From Zygaena filipendulae (Eukaryota; Arthropoda; Insecta; Lepidoptera; Zygaenidae), in contig OU015654.1 of NCBI GenBank assembly GCA_907165275.2, positions 13,223,501 through 13,287,500 on the forward strand: DNA of 64,000 nt, read 5' to 3'. Shown here one piece after another: positions 43,652 through 53,627 of the stretch; position 1 is the first letter of the stretch; the number at the start of each line of letters is the position of its first letter. The notes below the pieces were generated by a model that saw only the letters and a list, made by a program, of their open reading frames with translations, was not told where the DNA came from and ran no database searches. Made by a program: the position numbers and the translations under genes.

Positions 43652-43854
43652 TCCTACTAATATTATAAACGTGAAAGTGTGGATGTTCGGATGTTTCGAT
43701 GTTTGGATGTATGTTACTCAATCAAGCAAAAATGGCTGAACGGATTCGGATGACATTTGGCATGCACGTTTTCAGGGGTACAGAAAAGGACATAGGGTAC
43801 TTTTTATCCTGGAATTCCCCCGGGAACTCCGAAATTACCGCGGGGCACAGCTAG
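43652..43854 (+). mobile_element. Helitron, full length (203 bp)
   Basis: A|TCCTACTAATATTATAAACG start and CGGGGCACAGCTAG|T end. Same subtype as 16794-17008, including the GGATGTT short tandem run. Confidence 0.85.
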
Positions 43855-43969
43855 TTGTATCATAAGATCTAAATTCAAATCTTATCAAGTAACTTTAAGA
43901 AAGTTTGAATATGCATATGAATATTGAATAAAAAGTGGGCTGTAACTCTACATTCTGAACAGAAATCAG

Positions 43970-44202
43970 AGCCCTTATTCACTATGACCATAACACGCCG
44001 CGTTAAGAGATAAGACGCCGCGAAAACTGTCTTTCCCTCATTATCAAAGAAGTTTTACACCAAAGAAATACATTTATAACGTTTCTTATGGCATAAAGAA
44101 TAATATTTTTTTAATATATTGTCATCTAGAACGTTTGGAAATGCGTTTTTGGGACGCACGTTATGAGTAAGGAATGTTGTTGGCCATAGTGAATAAGGGC
44201 CC
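43970..44202. mobile_element. 230-bp TIR MITE (CCCTTATTCACTATG ends), copy 2
   Basis: AGCCCTTATTCACTATGACC ... GGCCATAGTGAATAAGGGCC, closely matching 29658-29888 throughout. Confidence 0.75.
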
Positions 44203-44209
44203 AGGTTCT

Positions 44210-45090
44210 GTATTCTAAACATTTTATCCCGCTTCCTAAGGTATCGCGAGGGAAATGTCCCAGGACTCGAAGAAAGTTTAACAAATATGGTATTTTATAA
44301 AAATACATACGGCAGCTCTCATTAAAACCCTAAGTAGTAAGTGTTATTGTTAGATATTGTCCTAAGAAATATTATTTACAAATAAATAGATAGAAATAAA
44401 TAGATAAATAGATTAAATAAATAAATAGATTATTTAGATATAAATAGTCGAAATCGTGCCCATCAAGCAGTCGGCGTTTTAACCACGTCTTGTTTCACCG
44501 CTCTCGAATTTAAGTGGTAATGGTATACTGTTAATATTAATTACAGAATTTATTGCCAAAGCCCACGGCAACATTTTACGTACGTACATAGCACAGAGCA
44601 GATATTAAGCGATTCTTTACTTTTATAACATTATTTGTGGTGTCCCTTCCCGTTCTGTTGTTACGTTCGTGTTGAACATTAAAAATAAGCGCTATCATAT
44701 TTCATTTTACAGCTTTATTTCGGTGATTACGATACTTATCTTCATGGCGGGTTCAGATGTTATTTTTAATAGCAATGTTTTCTTTGTGATTTCGTGCCAG
44801 CATCATACCTACCTACTACAAAAGTTGACTATCCACTCTATAGTATCAAAACTGCTTCCTACGACTCTATTCGCGTAGTTTTTATTTTTTAGAAGCACGG
44901 TAGCATCACAGTCATGGCATCGACGCCCTGTAAATAAATGGTTTTTGAATAGTCTTATAATAAAAAGTACTACGAACAGGAATTTGATTTACAGATTTAC
45001 ATTAACACCAACACACGATTAGATAAGTTTCCTATATACAAAAACAAAGTAGCCATTGTTTTTATCGCAGAATGCTTGTAATTTGTAAAC
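44210..45090. other. Unassigned sequence
   Basis: Contains an AATAGATAAATAGAT-rich patch at about 44388-44445. No gene or repeat family recognised. Confidence 0.4.
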
Positions 45091-45092
45091 TA

Positions 45093-45279
45093 CTAGCTGT
45101 CCCCCGCGATTTCATCCGCGGTAATTTCGGAGTTCCCGCGGGAATTCCGGGATAAAAACTATCCTATCTTTTAAGTTGGACCATATTATAAATGCTTACA
45201 AAATTTTATCAAAATCCGTTCAGTAGCTTCGGAGTCCATCGCGGACAAGCAACGTGACACGTGATTTATATATATTAGA
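45093..45279 (-). mobile_element. Helitron, GTTGGACCAT subtype (187 bp)
   Basis: A|CTAGCTGTCCCCCGCGATTT, GGGATAAAAACTATCCTATC, TTTTAAGTTGGACCATATTA, GGAGTCCATCGCGGACAAGC, GACACGTGATTTATATATAT, then GA|T. Other copies at 55559 and 61963. Confidence 0.8.
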
Positions 45280-45385
45280 TTTGTAGAAATTTTAAACTTG
45301 AATAAATGAAAAAAATCTAAATAATAACAAAGCTCGAATTTCCGTCAGTTAAAAAAGTTCTCGAGAGGCGACCGCTATAAGGTAG

Positions 45386-45523
45386 ATCGACGGCTTGGTG
45401 AAGGTCACGGGACGCAACTGGATGGAGGAGGTGCAGGAGCCGTCATTGTGGCGATCCTTGGGGGAGGCATATGTCCAGCAGTGGTCGTCTTTCGGCTGGC
45501 ATGATGATGGTGAAAAAAAAAAT
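45386..45523 (+). pseudogene. RTE-like non-LTR ORF2 C-terminus
   Basis: Forty-odd codons containing KVTGRNWM, LWRSLGEAYVQQW and SSFGWHDD. This is the very end of the reverse-transcriptase polyprotein of RTE-like elements common in moths, where ...GEAYVQQW.SFG is followed by a GATGATG-like 3' end. Here the ORF runs into an A-rich tail. A TAG sits immediately upstream in frame (45383-45385), so the fragment is 5'-truncated or decayed. It lies between two Helitrons. Confidence 0.75.
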
Positions 45524-45639
45524 AATTATAATCATAATTTTTTTCTATTTTACGTTTAATTTCATAGCCCGTTAGAATTCATCACTTTCGTATATGATAC
45601 GCTAACACTGTGTATATTTTTATTATTTAACAGTTGTAT

Positions 45640-45812
45640 GTTTCAGCCGCAGTGATTTTGGAGTTCCCGCGGGAATTCCAGGATGAAAAGTACCCTATGT
45701 CCTACTCTGTACCCCTGACAACGCGCAGGCCAAATTTTATCCAAATCCGTTCAGCCGTTTTTGCATGATTGATTAACAAACATCCACACTTTCACATTTA
45801 TAATATTAGTTT
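45640..45812 (-). mobile_element. Helitron, lacking the CTAG end
   Basis: GCCGCAGTGATTTTGGAGTT, AAGTACCCTATGTCCTACTC, CAAATCCGTTCAGCCGTTTT, CACATTTATAATATTAGTTT. Confidence 0.7.
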
Positions 45813-45815
45813 AGT

Positions 45816-46759
45816 AGTATTATTTTTCAATATTTGGCTAAAAATCACATCCTGTTTGATGTTTTAAATTGTTACAATATGTTGTACAACTTTTTAGAAC
45901 ACGTGTTATAATTATGGTGTGTATAATTATGCTGACACTTTCCTCCTTTCCCGCAAATATATATATTGACGAAAGAAAAAAGAAAGAAAGGTGATCTGTC
46001 GGGTCCTCTCGAAGTTCACAACTATGTTTATGACGCACAGAGATAACACTTGTAGCGAATAGAAGCCGCGAGTGGGGTGACATTTTTGTGGTCCAAGGCA
46101 CAGATAAGGGTAAGCATAGATTAGGTTTTAAACGAGAACCTACCTTTTAGGAATCACTGAACAAGAACCGTACCAAAATTGGTTTTAATTACAAAATCCG
46201 ACGTATGTCAAGTACCTATCAGTTTGTGCAAGATATCAGATGTTAGAAATAATGCTTAAAAATAATGTGCATACGGTTCTTTTTACGACGACAACATACA
46301 TATAAGCCCTCGAACAGTTTTCCGCTTAATCTGCACCACCGTTGACCCTAAGGATCGCGATGATTTTCTTTTATACAGCCACTCGGTGACTGCAGAGTGA
46401 AATCGGGAGAGGAGACATATCCCACGTCGATCCCTTAGCGCCCGTTACCGTACGTTACCTAATCCTCCCATAAAATTTAGGGCGGAAAAGAAAAAAAAAA
46501 CGTAGCCCTCCCAATCGAACATCAGGGGTCGGTCGTAACTCCGACCTGTCACTTACAACGACAGGTTTTAGCGAATGAACACGCTTGTAAAAATCCGCTT
46601 TTTCGATTTATTTTGTTCAGTATACCGTTTAATAGTGTTTTAAATAATATACCTAGATTATTTTCTTACACTGGGTATGCTTGGGATGTTGCGAGCATTT
46701 TTTTTTTTCAAAAGCATTATATTTGAAATTTTCGTAAAATTGTTAATTTTCTATAGCGA
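45816..46759. other. Unassigned sequence
   Basis: 46320-46600 is GC-richer and unique-looking, with AACTCCGACCTGTCAC-TTACAACGACAGGTTTT forming a short inverted repeat at about 46535-46570. No gene supported. Confidence 0.4.
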
Positions 46760-46925
46760 TAGTTGTTCTTTTCCAGCTGTCTTCTTAATAAAACATGTTA
46801 TTTCACGCGATTGAGCCGATGTCAAATTTGGTACCTATGTGTAATGCCATTCATAAAAATCCGTTCAGCCATTGCGGAGCTGAGTGCTAACAAACACACA
46901 GACACACATACCTACCTACATACAC
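46760..46925 (-). mobile_element. Helitron-like, decayed
   Basis: CAGCTGTCTTC, AAATCCGTTCAGCCATTGCG, GAGTGCTAACAAACACACAG. Weak match to the local family, with no clean ends. Confidence 0.4.
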
Positions 46926-46977
46926 AATCGTTTGAATTTATTATAGAATCAGAATTAGAATTTTATGATACTCTAAC

Positions 46978-47110
46978 TTAAATAAATAAATAAATCATTT
47001 ATTTGCATAAAACATAGTTTGTTATGGTGGTACATTCTAAAAGTAAAATTGTCCTAATGTTTTGTCTTTGGGTGACATGCAAAATATCAATTTTTTCAAT
47101 AAATTTTAAA
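46978..47110 (-). repeat. Non-LTR 3' tail (minus), tentative
   Basis: TTAAATAAATAAATAAATCATTTATTTGCATAAAACATAG pattern with a T-rich sense orientation on the minus strand. No coding remnant. Confidence 0.35.
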
Positions 47111-48099
47111 TTAGGAAATTAAATAATTATTAGATTCGTTACAAATATTACAAAACAATAAGAAATAGAATGTCATTTTATAATCAATGTCAATTATTAA
47201 ATTATGGTTGACAAAATATTTTGTAAGACAGAATTACTTAAATATTAAAATGTCAATTTGTGTTCAAGTACTCTTGCACGCTATAAAAACATTTGGATAC
47301 TGTAGCTGGTCCTAAGTGTAAAGTTTTTTTTAGAATCAGTGATTTTTTATAGGTTTTTATAGTATACGAACTTTTAAACAATAATTGCTTGAAGAGGTTA
47401 TAAATACTTATAACTATTAACAAAACTCCTTCACGCATACTTTCGGGGTTCTCTTTTTCCTTTTTTGTGGAATATTAAATTCTAGCGAGGGGACAGTGTC
47501 GCAGTTACAACCGGATAACTGGAATTTTATTCATAGCATTCCTATGCCCTCTTTCGGAAGCAATTTACGGAGTTATCATAAATTAGTAGTCAATTTCTGT
47601 CGCCCTGGCGAGCCGTGACCCCTTTACGAGGAAAATAATCTTTTGACGCCATTTTCTTTAGTCCCATTCCTTTTTTGGGCATGACAAATGAAAAGAAACA
47701 TTGACGAGACCGGAATTATTCATTATTCATACAATTTCAACGGCACTCTCTCAATTATCACTAATTTTAACCGACTAAAGGAAGCGGTTCTCAATTAGAA
47801 TTGTATTGACTTTGCCCTCTCGTTCTTGACCTAACCTCCGCTGTAGTCAAAGATGATAAATTGCTTGTGACGGTCAGGCAAGTACATAAATTTTGCATAC
47901 CTACCTACTTTTACCGTGAAAATAGCTGTTTCATGCAGTTTTACCCGCTTTTAAACAGCATTTCTTCAGAACTCTATAATTTTTTCGGCAAAGATGTGCT
48001 ATGTTATATTCCATAACTATATATTACATAATTATTCGTGTACATTGTCCCAGATCTGAGTAATACAAACACAATTTCAAACACAATCTTTCATATTTT
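47111..48099. other. Unassigned sequence
   Basis: 47450-47900 is a non-repetitive tract of moderate GC immediately outside the DIRS left end. No coding motif. Confidence 0.4.
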
Positions 48100-48261
48100 A
48101 TTATTCTTCAGGCTTTGTCCGAAGGGATTCCTTAAATAACACTTGTAGTACCGCGTAGTGGTTCGCCGTTCATGCACTAAATTTGAGGGTAGGAATACTA
48201 GAAGCAAAAGAAAATATCAATCTTTCCTTATAAATAGACCTACCAACCCGCTCGTGTCATT
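48100..48261 (+). repeat. DIRS left inverted terminal repeat
   Basis: ATTATTCTTC (10 bp unique to this end) then AGGCTTTGTCCGAAGGGATT through CCAACCCGCTCGTGTCATT. The 152 bp from 48110 to 48261 match the right repeat in inverted orientation with essentially no difference by eye. Confidence 0.9.
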
Positions 48262-48480
48262 CGCTTTTTAGTGCTCGCCGCGAACGCACGTCTCGTGTCT
48301 TCCACTCGTTTCTACATTACGTCAAAACATTACGTTTATATCTAATAATATTATAATCTTGCAAAACGCAAGACCGACGATTACGAAAAATTATATAAAA
48401 TTGGAGAAGAAAGTGAAACGACGCGCGACGATGTCGCAGCCGGAGTTGATCCTCGGATGGTGTTGGTTATGAAGGTTAGT
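48262..48480 (+). other. DIRS leader with possible gag start and splice-like site
   Basis: GC-richer sequence after the left repeat. One frame at about 48372-48475 reads a charged stretch (RKTDDYEKLYKIGEESE) and ends at ATGAAG|GTTAGT, a plausible 5' splice site or simply the decay point. Interpretation as gag is inference from position only. Confidence 0.3.
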
Positions 48481-48739
48481 AAAAATAGTGATTCAATTTT
48501 TGTCCTACACTTCATAAATAACAACAATTGAGCAATGAGCATAATTAATGACCATACATTTTCTAAGGGTTTGCGTTCTTCTCTTTGGAGTTGTTACTAC
48601 CCTGGTTTTTTGGTTATGAAAAAATGTACCTACCTGGTTTTGTATTCTTAACCAAATAATCAAGTTTTTATGCTTATATACCTACCAACAATCCCTACAA
48701 CTTTTTATAATGAGTAAACAGCTATTCTATACGAACAGC

Positions 48740-49765
48740 TATTCTAACTGGGTTTGCGTACCTTTCTTTGGATCTGTACTACCCGTGAAGTTAGTCTTTT
48801 TTACCAGTGTTCAGATATCTCCTTTTTATTGTGTTCATCTACGATTCTTACTGATTTGCGTACTTTTCTTTGGATCTGTACTATCCGTGAAGTTATTGTT
48901 ATACGAGAGCTCACATATTTCCTTTTTATTGTATTTACCTACGGTTCTAACTGTGGGTTTGCGTACTTTTCTTTGGATCTGTACTACCCGTAAAGTTAGT
49001 ATTATACCAGAGTTCACATATTTCCTTTTTTAATTGCATTAACCTATGATTTTGGGCTTGCGTATTTTTCTTTGGATCAGTACTACCCGTAAAGTTAATG
49101 TTATACCAACATATTTCCTTTTTATTGTATTTATCTACGATTCTAACTGTGGGTTTGCGTACTTTTCTTTGGATCTGTACTGCCCGTAAAGTTAGCACTA
49201 TACCGGAGTTCACATATTTCCTTTTTTAATTGTATTTGCCTACAATTCTAACCGGGTTTGCGTATTTTTCTTTGGATCTGTACTACCCGTAAAGTTAGTG
49301 TTATATCAGAGTTCACATAGTTCCTTTTTCATTGTATTTACCTACAATTATAACTGGGTTTGCGTATTTTTCTTTGGATCTGTACTACCCGTAAAGTTAG
49401 TGTTATATCAGAGTTCACATAGTTCCTTTTTCATTGTATTTACCTACAATTATAACTGGGTTTGCGTATTTTTCTTTGGATCTGTACTACCCGTAAAGTT
49501 AGTAATATACCAGAGTTCACATATTTACTTTTTAATTGTATTTACCTACAATTCTAACTGGGTTTGCGTATTTTTCTTTGGATCTGTACTACCCGTAAAG
49601 TTAGTAATATACCAGAGTTTACATATTTCCTTTTAAATTTTATTTACCTACGATTCTATAACCGGGTCTGCGTACTTTTCTTTGGATCTGTACTACCCGT
49701 AAAGTTTGTATCATTCAAGAGTTCACATATTTCCTTTTTAATTGCAAGTAATAAAGCCAGTATAT
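48740..49765 (+). repeat. 102-bp minisatellite inside the DIRS element
   Basis: About ten units with a period close to 102 bp. Each contains GGTTTGCGTA, TTTTCTTTGGATCTGTACTA, CCCGTAAAGTTAG, CAGAGTTCACATATTTCC and TTTACCTAC-ATTCTAACTG. Since 102 is divisible by three, several reading frames stay open across units on both strands, which explains the 107-112 codon frames here. Some units are slightly shorter (93-96 bp). Confidence 0.85.
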
Positions 49766-49769
49766 AATT

Positions 49770-49995
49770 ATATATCCCAGGGCTTGCGTACTTTTCTATG
49801 GAACTGTACTACCCGCTAAATAAAAATTGTCAATTGTGGTTTGCGTACTTTTCTGTGGAAATGTACTTAATACCCGGTAAATAAAAACTCTGTCAATTAT
49901 GATTTGCGTACTTTTCTATGGAACTGTACTACCTACTCACTAAATATAAATTATATCGATTACGGTTTGCGTATCTTTCTTTGGAACTGTACTGC
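49770..49995 (+). repeat. Shortened minisatellite units
   Basis: Four truncated units (spacing about 56-65 bp) built on TTTGCGTACTTTTCTATGG-AACTGTACTACC and a TAAATAAAAATT spacer. They continue the 102-bp array but lack the TTCACATATTTCC half. Confidence 0.75.
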
Positions 49996-50154
49996 CTGCC
50001 CGTGCTTTGTTATAGTTTTGCAAACAATACTGTGGTCTGTTTCTTAAGTAATAGCGAAAAATTGCCTATCTTAGAACCAGAATATTCAACATGCAGTTGG
50101 GTCATGAATTTGCTGAAAATACATATTGCTGTCTTTAGTAGCTACTATGTGTCA

Positions 50155-50650
50155 ACCATTGATATACCACACCAGTCTAGTAGTAAATCAATGGTGCCAA
50201 CCAAACAAATGGATGGACAGTTTATATCTAGAGTATTTCTTGTACCCAAGCCAAATGGCAAATTCCGCTGTATTTTAAACCTAAAATATATTTTTTTTTT
50301 TACAATTTTATAACAGCTGATTATTTTAAAATTGAAGACTTAAGTACAGTGTTATAACTAATAACACGTGATTATTTTATTACAAAGATAGCTCTAAAGG
50401 ACGCTCATTATTTTATTACCCAATGGTTAACTGTCGAGAATGCCGCAAGGCATTAAGTTCGCCATTTGTGCTATTATGTGCAAAAAGAATAAATAAATAA
50501 ATAAAATGGATCCCAATTCAAGGAAATAATTAAGGTTCCAATTTGAAGTACAATTGTATGAATTTAACGTGTTACCATTTGGCTTGAGTACCGCACCGTA
50601 CATTCACCAAAGTAATGAAACCAATAGTCCGTTTTTTACGCCAAGCCCGC
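50155..50650 (+). pseudogene. DIRS reverse transcriptase remnant, N-terminal and middle
   Basis: A frame ending at 50313 contains FISRVFLVPKPNGKFRCILN, the DIRS reverse-transcriptase N-terminal signature (VPKPNG.YR.ILNLK). Further pieces carry a KDA motif near 50395 and, after a LINE-tail insertion, YEFNVLPFGLSTAPY (about 50557-50601), which corresponds to the LPFGL..AP motif. The pieces are in different frames with stops between them. The catalytic YxDD region was not identified. RNA-to-DNA copying by this enzyme normally produces the circular intermediate; this copy is non-functional. Confidence 0.8.
50428..50502 (+). repeat. Non-LTR 3' tail inserted in the DIRS RT
   Basis: GAATGCCGCAAGGCATTAAG, TTCGCCATTTGTGC and (TAAA)n. 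AATGG occurs on both sides (about 50422 and 50505), consistent with a target-site duplication, so it inserted after the DIRS element. Confidence 0.65.
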
Positions 50651-50694
50651 CATAAATCGACCAATTATAATTGATCAGTCGGTTTAATTATAAA

Positions 50695-50722
50695 AAGTCA
50701 TCTAAATAATTATTTAGATGAC
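50695..50722. repeat. 28-bp perfect palindrome
   Basis: AGTCATCTAAATAA followed by its exact inverse TTATTTAGATGACT, inside the decayed RT region. Confidence 0.7.
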
Positions 50723-50804
50723 TGTTAGTTGTTGGAGCAGTCTTACGAGCAATACTTATAAAATACAGGCAGACTAGAAATTTAATTTCTTTTCTTGGTT
50801 TTCT

Positions 50805-50862
50805 AATAAATGAGCATTAAGTACGTTGTAGTACAATAAAGTTCTTTAAATAATAAATACGA
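50805..50862 (+). repeat. Short non-LTR 3' tail fragment in the DIRS
   Basis: GAGCATTAAGTACGTTGTAG and TACAATAAAGTTCTTTAAAT then TAATAAAT. Second LINE-tail insertion in the RT region. Confidence 0.55.
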
Positions 50863-50897
50863 GTTTCGATGATACCAAGCAAGACTTGTACCTAGGT

Positions 50898-51020
50898 ACA
50901 TTCTTGGGTTTCATATTAGATTCGAGAAAATTCCAGATCACGTTACCATCAGATAAAATTGAACGCGTTATACATGAAATTCAAAAGGTTTTTACACTTA
51001 GAAGTTAGATTCACTGAGTT
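50898..51020 (+). pseudogene. DIRS reverse transcriptase, C-terminal piece
   Basis: Reads FLGFILDSRKFQITLP then SDKIERVIHEIQKVF before a TAG. This F.GF..DS....LP..K motif is the usual block between the RT palm and the RNase H of DIRS elements. Confidence 0.75.
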
Positions 51021-51116
51021 ACTAGTTTCTACCTGCCCAGCTGTCGAATACAGCTGGCTATAAACAAAAAAAAAAAAAAAAAAATATAAAATAAATAATT
51101 TGATAGGATTAAACTT

Positions 51117-51630
51117 TTGTGTTTACAACCTGACGATAACTATGAAAAGTATAAACGCAATGGCATGACAAACCGATTTAAAACGCAATACAAAAACCTT
51201 CTTGTAGTATCAAATAAGATACACAATACACATGATCTAGAAATGTTCTCAGATGCCTCAACTACGGGGTGGGAGCCTGCATGCGATGATGAAAAGGCCA
51301 GCGGGTTGTGTAAAACTCAAGAACAAGCTCAACACATCAACTATTTAGAAATTAAGGCTGCTTATTTTGGTCTAAAAGTTTTTGTTAGGAATTCAAACTA
51401 TTGTCAAATATTAATTTGTGTTGACAACACGACGGCCATCTCGTATTCATTTCATTTCCATTTCAGCCGTATGGGAGGTATCTAATCCCCTTACCTCACA
51501 GACATTACCAAACGACTATGGCAATGGTGTGAATGTCGTAAATTGTAGGTATGTTATAACGGCTTATATAAGTTCGTCAGATAACACGACTGCAGATGCA
51601 GAATCGAGGCGAATACGTACTGATATTTAA
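51117..51630 (+). pseudogene. DIRS RNase H remnant
   Basis: A 122-codon frame (51117-51485) contains FSDAS (first catalytic Asp), INYLEIKAAYFGLKVF (Glu) and CVDNTTAISY (second Asp), then RMGGI. A second frame continues with YISSSDNTTADAESRR near 51561-51612, the usual end of the DIRS RNase H. A short TTCATTTCATTTCC insertion/duplication between ISY and RMGG and a frame change split them. Three of the RNase H active-site acids are preserved despite decay. Confidence 0.85.
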
Positions 51631-51793
51631 TGGGAATTGAGTTATCAAGAATTTGTATTGTCGTTTGGTACATTTGAAATAATTTCTTTTTTGGCAGTCA
51701 CATAAATGATAAATACCTATGTCAAATAAGTTTCCTGGCATGGAAACCCAGACGCAATGACTATATTTACGCGTATACAATTTCCAGGGCCGA

Positions 51794-51976
51794 TTGCTAT
51801 TTTTCTACGCGTTCCCTCCGTTCTTTATAATTTTAAAGCTGCTAAGAAAAATCTCTGATAAAGCTAGAGGCATTGTTATTGTGCTCCTATTGCCAACACA
51901 GGCCTGGTATCCTCTACTCTCTAGAAGTATCTTCATGTATGATTTCATAGAATTCAATTCAAATAAAACTCAATAA
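51794..51976 (+). pseudogene. DIRS post-RNase H block
   Basis: YAFPPFFIILKLLRKI and LPTQAWYPLL, a conserved block that follows RNase H in DIRS polyproteins (the part that in many members leads into a methyltransferase-like domain). The frame ends soon after. Upstream, in another frame, there is FLAWKPRRNDY-like sequence belonging to the same region. Confidence 0.7.
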
Positions 51977-53216
51977 AAGTAAAACCCCCAAACGTTGGTA
52001 CAACACCAATTTTTTGGCACGCTGCAGTTTTTAATTTTTTAACAAAAATAAGCTTATCACAAAGTAACATTTTAACAAAAAATTAATAAAAATAAAATAA
52101 AATAAATTATCTACTATGCTACCGGCAACTAGTATTCGGAACCATACGATGATTATCGTAAATTATACGATTTTTTTGTGCTTACGTACGATGTGCAATG
52201 ACACGTACGTCGTACCATCTTGATGTAAAATTTGATATTTTTTTATACTCATACGCTAATGCTAATACATCAGCATTCAGCGCTAATGCTAATGAGTTTG
52301 TTTATTTTTATTCATAACGACGCTTTAAGCTTTAATTTCTTAGGTAATACCGGTAATTCAACATACTGTATGCCTTCTCATTGATTAGCATCTACCAATG
52401 AACAAATAAGGCGATGATAAGTTCAATATTCGATTCGATTTTGATTAATTTCGCACTTTATACGTTCGTTATATTTGTGTGTGGAAATGTTGGCGGTAAA
52501 GCAGCTAGTTATTCAGGGGTGTGAAAAATAATTTTCATATTAATAGTTTTTTTTTATGACTTATTTTTAATAACTATAGGGTACTACTACTTGCGTACAT
52601 ATCAATATTACGCTATTTAAGAGACAAAACTAGAATGTCTAAATAGACATTAATCTAATAATTAGGTACCATAATTTATCAATATTTTGAGGTAAAATTT
52701 TTACGTACCAATGAACGAACAAGGGAATGTTATAGGTAAGGTGTTCGTTTTTCGAACATTCTGCACTATATAATAATAGGTGTGTCGAAATATTTAGCCT
52801 ATTTACGATAATTATACGTCCCTGATACGATAATAAGCTGTCTCCAGGTTGCCAACACCGGACACAATAAACTCATTTGACAAGTCCGGAGTTATGTGAA
52901 AAAAGTTTAAAATTCTGTTTTTCTTTGCTGAGCAGTCGCAACACACGCTTAGCCTGGTGGCAAGGATCTATAAGAACGACGATGGTTAAAGAGAAGTATC
53001 CCCCATCTGCCATTTATGCCATTTATTATCAGAAAGTTCTCCTTAGCAGTATCTTGTTTATTTAAATGTTGGTTTCAACCTTCAATGGTGTACACTAAAA
53101 CGATTAAGTATAATGATTAATACCGTGATTAGTACTGCCTAATTACTGTTGATTAGTGGTATTGTTACCACTGTTGATTAATAAAACAAAATATTTTACA
53201 CAGAATCTCTAAAAGT
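51977..53216 (+). other. DIRS 3' interior, no recognisable domain
   Basis: AT-rich with short frames. CTAATGCTAAT repeats lie near 52256-52292. A 62-codon frame at 52877-53065 was checked for tyrosine-recombinase motifs (R..HxxR..Y) without success. Could be a decayed recombinase ORF or unrelated inserted DNA. Confidence 0.4.
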
Positions 53217-53336
53217 CTACAAGTGTTATTTAAGGAATCCCTTCGGACAAAGCCTGAAGAATAATTGATGATTAAACGAACTTACCTTAAGTGAAGTTCT
53301 ATCATAATTATTTGAAGGCTTTGTCCGAAGGGATTC
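53217..53336 (-). repeat. DIRS internal complementary region
   Basis: 53217-53265 is the inverse of the left outer end (48100-48148). 53261-53336 is the inverse of the right outer end (about 53552-53627). The two meet at a shared ATAAT/ATTAT. This fused-terminus template is the hallmark of DIRS1-type elements. Confidence 0.9.
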
Positions 53337-53420
53337 ACAACCCACCCTCCCGGCTCTACGAGCTTTACGAGCCCCAATTTCTGGGTAAAATATTTTCAGT
53401 TTTGTTGCATCTCTAAACTA

Positions 53421-53627
53421 AATGACACGAGCGGGTTGGTAGGTCTATTTATAAGGAAAGATTGATATTTTCTTTTGCTTCTAGTATTCCTACCCTCAAA
53501 TTTAGTGCATGAACGGCGAACCACTACGCGGTACTACAAGTGTTATTTAAGGAATCCCTTCGGACAAAGCCTTCAAATAATTATGATAGAACTTCACTTA
53601 AGGTAAGTTCGTTTAATCATCAATTAT
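53421..53627 (-). repeat. DIRS right inverted terminal repeat with extension
   Basis: 53421-53572 mirror the left repeat. 53573-53627 are a 55-bp extension unique to this end (TCAAATAATTATGATAGAAC ... CATCAATTAT), which reappears inverted in the internal complementary region. Confidence 0.9.

Larger units (their letters stand above)
48100..53627 (+). mobile_element. DIRS-type retrotransposon, decayed, ends intact
   Basis: 5.53 kb. The two ends are inverted repeats of each other (48110-48261 and 53421-53572), and near the right end an internal complementary region (53217-53336) contains the complements of both outer termini fused together. That layout is diagnostic of DIRS1-like retrotransposons, which use it to close a circular DNA intermediate and integrate with a tyrosine recombinase. 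Between the ends, in order: a short GC-rich leader with a possible gag start, a 102-bp minisatellite (48.74-49.76 kb), reverse transcriptase pieces (50.15-51.0 kb), RNase H (51.23-51.6 kb) and a downstream conserved block (51.79-51.97 kb). Stops, frameshifts and LINE-tail insertions kill the coding region. No tyrosine recombinase was found. No flanking duplication is seen, as expected for the class. Confidence 0.85.

Noticed and set aside
48710..49636. Long overlapping open frames (up to 112 codons) on both strands
   Set aside because: They are produced by a 102-bp tandem repeat whose length is a multiple of three; composition follows the repeat and no domain is present.
48740..49995. CRISPR-like array
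   Set aside because: Units are continuous ~102-bp tandem repeats without distinct repeat/spacer alternation, in eukaryotic DNA inside a retrotransposon.
52877..53065. Tyrosine recombinase remnant of the DIRS element
   Set aside because: No arginine/histidine/tyrosine catalytic pattern could be lined up in any frame.
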